DNA of 64,000 bases from the NCBI RefSeq assembly GCF_002017865.1, contig NZ_MTJN01000002.1, positions 496,001 to 560,000 on the forward strand, in the 5' to 3' direction. A model generated the notes under the pieces. That model saw only the letters and a list, made by a program, of their open reading frames with translations, did not search any database and was not told where the DNA came from. Origin of the DNA: Rhodoferax fermentans (lineage in GTDB: Bacteria > Pseudomonadota > Gammaproteobacteria > Burkholderiales > Burkholderiaceae_C). Of the stretch, positions 33,193 to 42,300 are shown one piece after another (position 1 is the stretch's first letter; the number at the start of each line of letters is the position of its first letter). The translations under genes were made by a program, and so were the position numbers.

Positions 33193-33669
33193 TCAAACTC
33201 TGGATAATTTTTTCATCACACCCAACTTCACAAGCGTGCTGAAAATTTCCCGGAGTACAGCCATCCGTATGCGTATGGATTCGTGACCCAAGTCTCGTTG
33301 GTGCAGATACCATGAAAATCGCTTCAAGACCTTTCGATTGACTTGGCGCAGCGATTCAATACCATCCAATCGAGCCAAGCCGTAGAACTCGCCCCAAACA
33401 GTGGTGGCGATGTGTTCGCTCTCATCTGAACGCGCGGTCGCCAATGTCTGCCACAACAGTAATGCCGTCGTCCATTCGGCCCGCATTGAGTCAGTACCAA
33501 CCCAATCGAGCAACTCTTGATGGTCAGCGTCGCCCGCTTGCGCAAAGGCATGAGCCTCTCCAGGCGCATTCGAATCATGCTGGTCGCGAGTTGACACCTC
33601 ATCTTTGCTGGTGGCCGCGAATGGGGTGGAATGGTGCTGGGCGGTAGAAGAAGACTGAATACTGTGCAT
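33193..33669 (-). CDS. Integrase core-binding-domain-like protein without catalytic domain (copy A)
   Basis: A 158-residue paralogue of the protein at 32321-32794: shared positions include AEWTTALLLW/AHWVNAFFRW, HIATTVWGEF/HLASTVWCEL, RIRMAVLREIFSTLV/RARLTMLNGIFNALV. The N-terminal 50 residues are low-complexity and differ. The core-binding-like fold without catalytic residues suggests a DNA-binding accessory to recombination. The start (ATGCACAGTATTC) follows TTAGGAATTTCAAA, the same leader as copy B. Located between the integrase terminator and copy B on the same strand. Confidence 0.65.
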   Translation of the reverse strand: MHSIQSSSTAQHHSTPFAATSKDEVSTRDQHDSNAPGEAHAFAQAGDADHQELLDWVGTDSMRAEWTTALLLWQTLATARSDESEHIATTVWGEFYGLARLDGIESLRQVNRKVLKRFSWYLHQRDLGHESIRIRMAVLREIFSTLVKLGVMKKLSRV

Positions 33670-33777
33670 TTTGAAATTCCTAAGTTAGTGGAATTCCGTG
33701 TAAGGACCCAGTTTCTTTAAGGTCCAAAATCCGACTTTAGATTGCACCGTTGACGTTCGCGCGACCCGCACCGGCGT

Positions 33778-33812
33778 AAAAAAGGCCCAGTCGCACAATG
33801 GCAACCGGGCCC
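33778..33812 (-). terminator. Terminator of the integrase gene
   Basis: On the minus strand GGGCCCGGTTGC pairs with GCGACTGGGCC and is followed by TTTTTT; it starts about 22 bp beyond the integrase stop codon. Confidence 0.8.
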
Positions 33813-33833
33813 ACAGCTCATCAGAGCAAAGCG

Positions 33834-35660
33834 TTAGCCTTGCGCCTTTTCGGCTTTTTTGGCCTTCTTGGCCTTCCTGGGGTACCTGACATTACCCTTG
33901 CCCGGCAACCACGGTTGAGCGGGAATGGGGTAAAACTTGATTTTCGCGAACTCCGTGGTCAACACGTCCAAGGGAACGTCTTCAATTCCGTAACCGTCAG
34001 TGACGGTTCCCAGACCGCTTGCGTGACCCAACACGCGTTGCAGGTACATTGCATCGACATTCGCCCGGGTCATGGCATCCTTCATCGTGTGGCGGAACGA
34101 ATAAAGCACTTTCTTTGGGTTGTTAATGCCGAGCATGTCTCTTTTGTAACGACCAAAAAATTTAGAGAACGCACCCGACAATTTGTCATGCCAGTCGTGT
34201 GTCAGGCTTGGGAATAGAGACTGCTGACCGCTGCGTCGGACGTGCTCAATGTATCGCAGGAGCCCCAGCTGCATCAGTTCGGGGGCAACCGGCACACGGC
34301 GGATGGAATCTCCGTTTTTGAGCAATCGACTGTGGGACTGGGTCTCATCGCCTTGAGTCGGTTTGGACTTATGCGTGGGTTTGGATTTCGGCTTTTCTTT
34401 GGATATGACGTTTTCTTCATCATCAAACAAGTCATCGTCCTCTGACGGGCGGTCAATCAAATTCATATACCAGCCGTACTTTGGGTCCTGGACCACATCG
34501 GACAATGCAAGACCGGCAATTTCTTCCGTCCGTGCTCCGGTGTAGTACATCAGAATAGGAATCCAATAACTCGCCTCCTTTGACTGCCCTTGCGAGCGCA
34601 GCTGTTGTTCATTGAAGACGCAAGAAGAGAAGATGTTGGTCAGGTCATCCTGGTCAAACGGCTGGCGCTTGTCGCGTCGCTTCACGAAGCTGTTTTCTTT
34701 CAATCCGAGGGTGTCCGCTGCCGGGTTGTGAGACATGATGCCTTTGCCCTTGAGCACTTTAAAAAGCGCTTTGACCTTTGCCAAGCGCTCGTTGAGCGTC
34801 ACAACGGCCAGGCCACGAGCCGCCATTTGGTCGACAAACAGACGCATCAGGTCGGGAGTGACCTCCTCGGGACATTGAATGCCATGCTCGGCGCCCAGGC
34901 GTTTGACCTCCAAATAGGGGGTTTGCGTGGCGATGGCGGTGCTTTTCGGTCGCCCTGGCACGTAGTCCCGCCAGACCACAAATGCTGCATCCCAGCTGAT
35001 TTTCTTGGCCTCGACTGCGGCCTGAGCTTCGACCAAGTCTCGCGGAGCCAAAGTTTCAGGCGCAACTTTGTCGGTCTGGACCACATCACCGCGTTGACGC
35101 TGCAGTTGAAAATCCAGCGCAGTGCAGACAGCCGTCAGAAACACGCCGCCGGCGCGTTTGGACTCCTCGGGCGACATTTCGACTTCCAGCCCGCAGAGGT
35201 GGATAAACGAATGCATGGCCGGCAGAATTTTGTCCGAACGCCGCATGGCCAGCATGCGCCCGAGCTCGGCGCGCTGCTCAGTCATGTTGAAGCCCTTCTC
35301 CTCGAATTCCTCCTCGGAGTCGTGCTCGCGGTAATGCTCATCGGTAGCAAGAACCTGATGGACCCAGTAATCCGCCAGCGACTTGAGCATCTCATCAGAC
35401 ATCTTGTCGAAACGTTTGACCGAGCGCTCGTCTCTTTTTTTCTTGAGGTCTTTGCGGTGCTGCTCAAATTCAGCCTTGATGCGTGTGCGCGCAATGTCTT
35501 TAAGGTCATTGGCGATACGAAGGTCGCAGGTACCTAGACATACCACTTCGTGGGTCTTTTTGGGCGGATAGGCCGACAGGATGTCTTTGGGGATGCGGAG
35601 ACGCAGATAAATGCTGCCGAATTTGCCTCGCGAATAGAGGTTTGGAGAGATTTGTTTCAT
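33834..35660 (-). CDS. Tyrosine-type site-specific integrase
   Basis: A 608-residue integrase. The N-terminus (LYSRGKFGSIYLRLRIPKDI) is the DUF6538-like domain of large integrases; the core-binding domain lies at about residues 230-320 and the catalytic domain at about 340-580. Catalytic residues: Arg in TGARTEEIAGL (about 374), the RHT box in YSFRHTMKDA (about 521), HASGLG, and Tyr in DGYGIE (about 557). An acidic, low-complexity insert (EDDDLFDDEENV, KPKSKPTHKSKP) lies between the Arg and the second box, and the C-terminus is Lys/Ala-rich. It lies about 110 bp from the att core, the usual integrase position, so it probably integrated the island into tRNA-His. Confidence 0.92.
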   Translation of the reverse strand: MKQISPNLYSRGKFGSIYLRLRIPKDILSAYPPKKTHEVVCLGTCDLRIANDLKDIARTRIKAEFEQHRKDLKKKRDERSVKRFDKMSDEMLKSLADYWVHQVLATDEHYREHDSEEEFEEKGFNMTEQRAELGRMLAMRRSDKILPAMHSFIHLCGLEVEMSPEESKRAGGVFLTAVCTALDFQLQRQRGDVVQTDKVAPETLAPRDLVEAQAAVEAKKISWDAAFVVWRDYVPGRPKSTAIATQTPYLEVKRLGAEHGIQCPEEVTPDLMRLFVDQMAARGLAVVTLNERLAKVKALFKVLKGKGIMSHNPAADTLGLKENSFVKRRDKRQPFDQDDLTNIFSSCVFNEQQLRSQGQSKEASYWIPILMYYTGARTEEIAGLALSDVVQDPKYGWYMNLIDRPSEDDDLFDDEENVISKEKPKSKPTHKSKPTQGDETQSHSRLLKNGDSIRRVPVAPELMQLGLLRYIEHVRRSGQQSLFPSLTHDWHDKLSGAFSKFFGRYKRDMLGINNPKKVLYSFRHTMKDAMTRANVDAMYLQRVLGHASGLGTVTDGYGIEDVPLDVLTTEFAKIKFYPIPAQPWLPGKGNVRYPRKAKKAKKAEKAQG

Positions 35661-35980
35661 GTAGCTTGTATCACTGTTGTGTGTAACAAGCTGTGTAACA
35701 ACCAGACTTTAAATCTGGCCCGAAACCCTTGATTTATAAGGAAATCAAGGACTTACGGCATGAAAATGAAAGATGGGGTGGCTGATGGGGCTCGAACCCA
35801 CGACAACAGGAATCACAATGCGTGTTTCAAGTCAATCAAATCAACGACTTACGCAGCTTTCTGCTACAAAACATACTCTAATACTATCTGAGACTGTCTA
35901 ATAGTCTCGTTCTAACGTAGCTTCATTCTGTGCGGCACGCACTCTCACGTTATCGAGCCTTTGGCCATGCAGCTGGATTT
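35661..35980. other. Right-end attachment region
   Basis: Contains GTGTAACAA-type repeats (about 35680-35702), a tRNA-His 3' fragment (35774-35819), ATGCGTGTTTCAAG (35818-35831), and an inverted repeat GAGACT/AGTCTC at 35890-35908. No gene is seen. The inverted repeat, read on the minus strand after the prophage late genes, might slow transcription, but no T run follows it. Confidence 0.55.
35774..35819 (-). repeat. tRNA-His 3' fragment (attachment site)
   Basis: On the minus strand the 46 nt from the anticodon loop to the CCA end match tRNA-His as I know it (ATTGTGATTCC, then GTTGTCGTGGGTTCGAGC and CCCATCAGCCACCCCA) with one mismatch in the anticodon stem. The 5' half of the tRNA is absent, so it is not a functional gene. 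The first 17 bp repeat the left att core at 9288-9304. Confidence 0.8.
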
Positions 35981-36346
35981 TCAGGACAGGAACCTCAGCT
36001 TGTAGATCGTCGCATCGCACAAATGCAGCACCTCGTCGATCAGATTCTGCAGCTCACTGGCCTCGCCACAGTCCTTGCGGTGCGCGTCAACCCAGGCCCG
36101 CAGCTCCGTCGGCACGCTGACCGGCTTGCTACGGTCGCCGACACGAACCGGTGCCACCGGATACTTCAGGATGCCGTAGCGACCCTGCGCCGCCTCGGCG
36201 TAGTCATCGGCCAGACCAAGGATCTCGTCATAGAAGTCGTTGAGCGCCTTGTGCTCAGCGTATGAGTTCGTCATCAGATGCGCGAAGTGCGCCTCCGTAC
36301 GGGCCTGGAAACAACGAGCTACCAGCTCGGCACATTTTTCACTCAT
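35981..36346 (-). CDS. DUF5856-like phage protein
   Basis: A 121-residue helical protein with the segments NSYAEHKALNDFYDEILGLADDYAEAAQGRYG, shown here as a long helix (shortened: NSYAEHKALNDFYDEI), and a Cys/His-containing end (LIDEVLHLCDATIYKL). This matches DUF5856 of phages, function unknown. Its ATG shares one base with the stop of the giant gene (TGATG), so it is the last gene of the late transcript. It sits at the prophage end closest to the attachment site. Confidence 0.7.
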   Translation of the reverse strand: MSEKCAELVARCFQARTEAHFAHLMTNSYAEHKALNDFYDEILGLADDYAEAAQGRYGILKYPVAPVRVGDRSKPVSVPTELRAWVDAHRKDCGEASELQNLIDEVLHLCDATIYKLRFLS

Positions 36347-39300
36347 CAGTCTTCTCCTTGCATTTCAACCATTGCGCCACCCTTCATCGTGTTCCACACG
36401 TTGGCCCCGGGCAGCGCGTTGATGGCACTGTCCAGCGGGCTCTTGTCGAACATCTGCGTGAGCTGCTCGACTGCCGGGCCACCGAGGCCCAGGAACGAGC
36501 GGTTCGGGCCGAGCACGTCGGCACCCGGCTGGAACTTGCCCATCAGCCCGGCACGCATGGCGCCGTGCTCAATCTCGCTGCCAAGCCCTGCGCGCATCCA
36601 GCCCGGTTCGTCACCACCCGTCAGCAGCACACCCTTGAGTGCGTCCGTGGCGATCATCACCGGGGTGTAGGCCATCAGCAGCGTGCCCACCGGACCCATG
36701 TCGCCGTACTTTTTGTAGTCGTGCACAGCCCGCTTCATGATCACGTCGTGGAACGTGTACGCGAACTGTTTCATGTGCCAGAACACCATGTAGTGCGGGT
36801 CTGAGCCCCAGGCCGGGCGCTGCGCCGCGTTGGGCCGCATGATCGCACCGTTGACCCACTGGTGGATCGCCTGCTGAATCTTCGGGTCGGTGTAGTCCAG
36901 CTCGCCGGTCTTGGCATCAACCACCACGTCCTTGGCCGTCAGATTCAACTCCTTGAGGAACGACACGCTGTTGTCGTTGGGCTGCGTGGCGTGGCGCTTG
37001 ATGAAGTTGATCGCAGCCCGCGTGGCGCTGACCTGCATGCCCCGGTTGAACCCCTCCATGCCGTTGTACTTGAACAGCACGTCGTTGGCCTTGCGGAACT
37101 TGTCGCCCATGTACTGGCTGCTGTAGAGCTGCCCGAACGCGGCCAGAAAGCCGTTGGCGTCGGTCGTGCCCACTTGGTCTGCGATCTGGGCGTCGAGGTC
37201 TTTGATCGGGTCGCCCTTGATGCTGGCGATCACCTCGCGGATGCCGCGCTTGTAGCTCGTCCAGGCGTCGGCCATCGTGCCGCCGCGCACCACGATGCCC
37301 AGCGGGTCGATGAACTGGCTGAACAGGCTCGTCGACAGCAGCCGCATGTTCTCGTACACCAGCAGGCTGTTCTGGAACCGGCGCATGCCGGGCTTGATGT
37401 CGTAGCCCAGCGTACCTTCGAGCGCCATCACGTCGGTGGCTGCACCCTTGGCTACCTTGAGTGCTTTGGCCTTCGCCTCGTCGGACGACATGCCTTTGGC
37501 GACGAGCCGCTTGACGTTGTTGTCGTGCGCGTCCTTGAGCATGGTCTGCAGCTTCTCGCCACCGTTGCCGAACCGGCGCACGTACTCCGCGCGCTTGATG
37601 CCCTGCGCGATGTAGCTGGTCATGACCTTGGCCACATCCTTCTCACCCCACTTCTCCAGCACCTCGGGCGCCAGCCAATGCAGCGTACGCCGGTTCACCG
37701 CCTGCATGACCGGGCTGAAGCCAACGGCACTGCTGTTCTCGTCCAGCTCCGAGCCGAAGCTGTTGATCAGCCGGTTCGTGATGCCGCGTGCGATGTCGTC
37801 CGGGGTGGTGGGTGTGAAGTCCGTGGCGCCGCTCTTGGTCAGCAGCTCGTTCTGCTCAGCTGCGATCTTGCTCAGCTCGGCGTTGTTGTGGGTCAGCAGG
37901 TCGGCCACGAAGGCATCGGGGTTCGTCACCATCGCAGCCGTGTTGTAGGCGCGCGGGAAATACTTCTCGTCGATCTTGCCCATCGGCACCCACTCGCCTT
38001 TTCCCGGCACCACCGGGTCAGCTTCCCAGCGCATCACACCGGCGTCCTTGAGGTACTGGTGCATGCGTGGCAGGATGCCGTCAGGACCAGTGAGCTTGGC
38101 CACGATGTCTTTGACCACCGGGTCGGTGGGCTTCTTGCCGGTGTGCAGGTACTTCGCAGCCAGCGCCAGGTCGGCAGGCTTGTAGTCCTCACCGTTGGCA
38201 TCTTGGAACGCCTTGAACAGCTCGTTGCTCTTCTGCTTCATCAGGTGGTCCTTGGCGTCGAGGTAACCCTGTGCGCCGTCCTCACCCACACTGCGTTTGA
38301 ACAGGCGACGGATGTCGTGGTACTCCTTGATGCCCTGGCGCTCAAGGTTCGTCTCGGCGGTGTTGACCAGGCGGCTTGCCTTCTCCAGCACCGGCTTGAA
38401 CGCGGTGTTGACACTCTCGTACATGTGCTGGCGCGCCGTCACGCTGTTGGCCAGCACGCGGGCCGCAGCGTCGGCGTCCTGCATGTGGCCAGCGTCGAAC
38501 GAGCGCAGCAGCAGGTCGGCACGTTCGTCGTCGTTCATGAGCCCTGCGACACGACGCAGCACGCGGGCGATCTTCTGGAACACGGTCTCAGTCTCAGGGC
38601 CGATCTTGAGCAGACCTGCCTGATGGAACTGGAACATGTAGGCCATGCGTTCTTCAGCTGCATGTGGTGCGCCGTCCTTGATCTGGGCCAATGCGCGGGT
38701 CTCGCCGTCCAGCAGACGCTGGAGCTGGCGCAGCACCGGCTGGCTGCTGGCGGCGCGGTCCAGAATCTTCACAGCAGCCTCGGCCTGCGGCTGGTCACGC
38801 AGACGGCTGAATAGCTCGTGGAAGGACTCATGTGCGCCGATCTGGCCGAGGTTGCGGGCGTACACCGAGGCTTGGATCAGCCCTTTCGTCCACTGACCGC
38901 TGATCGGCACCTGCTTGCCGCTCTTGGTCTTGCCCCACAGCTCTTCTTCCAGCACCGCTTTCATCTGCGGGCCGAGGCGTCGCAGGATGTCGGCGTGGAA
39001 CTTGGCCTGTTCCTCCGCGCTCGGTGCTGGGGCTGTGCCGAAGGCACCGTGGGCGGGGTCGGCAGCCTGCTTGTTGAAGTGCACGTAGTTCGTGGTGATC
39101 TTGGCGTCGTCGTAGATCACGTAGTTCGGGTGCGTGTCGTTCTTGCCCCCGGCTGCGGCGTACTTGTGGCCCAGGATGCCGCGGCTCTGGAGGTAGTCGG
39201 ACACCTCGCCCGGATCACCGCCAGAAATGTCTTCGATGTAGTGATACAGCTTCTCACCAGTCGGGTCTTTGTATTCGTCGTACCCCTTCAGACGGGCCAT

Positions 39301-42300
39301 TACTTCTGACAACGCCTTCTGCACCAGCGCACTCTGCTCACTCAGTGGCTTGTTCCAGTCCAGCAGTTGCTCGGGCTTGATGTCCACAGAAACTTCGTAG
39401 GTGGGGGATTTTGTGTCGTCGGTGCGAGCCTCTGCGATTGTCTTCAGGTGTGCGTCGCTTTTGCCAGATTTGATCCTCTGCACAATCTCATGCGAAATTT
39501 CATCGTCCACACTTGAGAGAAGACCTTTGATAGCGGCAGCTCGAACAGCTTCTATGCTCGCCCCTTTTGGAAGCCCGCGCACCGCCTCCACAATTTCCAT
39601 CTCCCCTGAATACCCCGAGGTAATTTTAAAGGCCGCATCCGTCACGGCTTCTTCACCCCTGATCTTCGCCGTGAACTGACTCTTGTACCCCTTGTGAACA
39701 CCGTCGCTCGTCGAGAGATACGTCCCTGCACCGAAGGATGCGTGGCCCTCACCCTTGCCGATGTGGCTGCGCCAGTCGAACTTGCCCTCGTGGCGGATCG
39801 GGCTGTCGTGCGTCGCAGCGAAGCCCTCGCGTCCGAGGTCAGTGTGGATGCGTGTCGCCATGGCGTTGTACCTCGGCCCGCCATGCTCGGCGTGGTGGGC
39901 CTCCACCACAGCTTCGTTGGCTATCGCCTTGACGGCCTCGGCCTTGAGCAGCACAGCCTCGAAGCGCATGTCGTCGAGCTTGTCGAAGCGGTCTGAGTCG
40001 CTGTGTTCCACCTTGGCGGCTTCTTCCTTGAGCCGGGCTTCCTGCTTTGTGGCCCAGTCACGGATGGCTTCGAGCTGCTTGACGTTGTAGTCGTCAGGTG
40101 GGTTCTTGATGTAGTTCATCATCTTCTTGACCACATCACCGAACTTCTGCGTCGGCGCAGCTACGGGCTTCGGAGCCTCGGGCTTTGCCGCAGCTTTCGT
40201 CACCTTCGTCGCTGCCTGCATGGCGCCCAGCGACACAAGCGCTGCACGAGCCCGCTTGGCGAACGCCTCGATGTCTTTTGGCGCGCGGCCTGCGCCGCCC
40301 CAGATCGGGTTGTCAGCGGTCTTGGCCTCGACCATCACCTTGAGGTGGTCGAGTAGCGCTGCGCGGCGTTCGGGGCTGAGCTTGTGGGCCATCTCGTTGA
40401 ACGCCGGTATGCCCTTGCGCAGAGCGTCGAGCAAAAATGCTGTGCGCTGAGCACGGGTCTCCTTGACAGCCGCAGCAGCGTCGGCCTTGGCAGCCAGTGC
40501 GTCGCGGTCGCTCTTGGCCGCTGCGGTCTCACGCTTGTCGGTATGCAGGGCCTCGCCCGTCAGCTCGTCGACGTTGCGCGGCTTGTTGTCGTGGCCGTCT
40601 TCGGCGCGGCTGCGCACGTTGGTGGTCTTGCCCATCTCGGAGATTTCCGTGGGCAGGCCGGTGTTCTTTGTTTCGGAGTAAGGCAGAGTCCGCTCGATGA
40701 TCCAGTGGCCCGCGCGCTTCACGACGCGGTCGCCTTTGTCCCGTGCATACTCCAGGGCGTCTTTCTTGGTGGCGAACTTCTCACCACGGTTGTTCGTGTC
40801 GATGGCCGTGGTGAGCGTCGCACGCTGGGTTTCTTTCGTGTCAGCACCGACGGGTTTGCGGCTCTCGCGCTCTTTCTCCTTGCGGTAGTCGCCCTCGCGG
40901 CGCAGCTGGTCAAGCTCGTCGAGGTCGGGCTTCTTGAGCGCCTGCTGCATGCGCTGCAGGTCCATCATGGCCCCCTTGTAGCCACGGTCGCTGCTGTCAG
41001 CCACACGCCCCTTGAGCTTCTCCAGCTGGCGCTTGGCCCAGGCCACCAGTTCGTCGTCACGCTGGGTCTTGGCCGCAGCCTTGGCCTGGGCGTAGGTCTG
41101 GCCAGTGCTGCTGTGCATGCGCAGGTTGTCGGGGAAGTCGTCGCCCTCGGCCAGCCAGACAATGTCGCTGTCTGCTGTGGGCTTGTACCCCACGCGCCCG
41201 GTCAGCACGGGCTCGCCCTTGCCGCTCTTGCCACTGAGGCTCTTGCCGTACTTGCCTGGGCCGGGTGCGTTGTACGACGCACTCAGCAGCGAGGCCAGGC
41301 CCTGGCGCAGCAGCGTGACCTGCCCGGCCAGCCCGTTGCTCTCGTCGACCTTGCCATCACCCTTGCGCGCCGTGGCCATGCGGCTCACGATGCGCCCGGT
41401 GCTGGTGGCGAAGGCCACCGTGCGTCCGTCGCTCAGCTCGCGCTCCAGCCAGATTCGCCCTTCCTTGACCGTGCCGTGCTCGCCGTCACTGCGCTCGGCC
41501 CACTCGTTGCCCATGATCTTGCCACCGGCTGACTCGCGGCCCAGGCTGGCCACCGTGGCGTCGGTGCCCTCACCCTTGCGGCCTGCAGTCTCCTTGAGCA
41601 TGTACCAGTTCTTGTTGACGACGTCCTCAGCACGCGGGGCTTTCTTGCCCTCGGCGATGTACTTGTCGGTGAGGGTGCGTATCTCTTTCTCGTGGCTCTG
41701 CAGGAAGCCAATGGCGTCGCCAATCAGGGCCTGGCTGTCGTTGCCGTGTTTCTCGCGCAGGTAGTCCATGTAGCCTATGCGCTTGACCTCACCGCCGCTC
41801 TTGGCCTGCAGGTCGGCGATGCGCAGCGGCGCCTTCTCGTCGTGGTAGCCCAGCACCTCACCGGTCTCGGGGCTGGTCGAGAAGCCACCCACCTTGAACG
41901 GCTCCTTGGTGCGCGGGTTGTAGGCGTGGTAGCGCGTGTCGGCCTTGTCCTGGCTCGGGTCACGCGCGTTGGTCATCTGGTCGAGTTCCTCGAAGCTGTC
42001 GCCAGAGCCGTCGTCCTCACCGTCAAGCACGCTGTCACCCTCGTCGTAGCCGGTGCGTGTGGCAGTGCCGCCCTGCTCGGTCTCTACCTCGGCGTCCTTC
42101 GGACGGGCCGCGTTGATCTTGGCCCACAGCGCGTCGATCGCCACACGGGCGCGCGGGCCGAACAACGCCTTGGCTTCAGCGGTGCTGACCTTGTCGCGCT
42201 GCAGCCGGTCCATCAGGTCTTCTGCGATGAGGTCGTGGTCCACGGCAGTCAGGCCCTTTGCCTTGGTGGGCACCAGCATGTCGTCGATGATCATGCCCGC

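Larger units (their letters stand above)
9288..35790. mobile_element. Integrated plasmid-like genomic island at tRNA-His
   Basis: Bounded by 17-bp direct repeats of the tRNA-His 3' end, with a tyrosine integrase next to the right repeat and related GTGTAACAA-type repeats just inside both ends. Cargo includes a TrfA-type initiator with iterons, a toxin-antitoxin pair, a Dnd modification module, a resolvase and several gene remnants. No relaxase, coupling protein or type IV secretion genes are visible, so it is not self-transmissible by conjugation on this evidence. Confidence 0.7.

Noticed and set aside
36862-38814. 650-codon frame antisense to the giant virion gene
   Set aside because: Mirror of the coding strand in high-GC sequence; no ribosome-binding site and no recognisable family.
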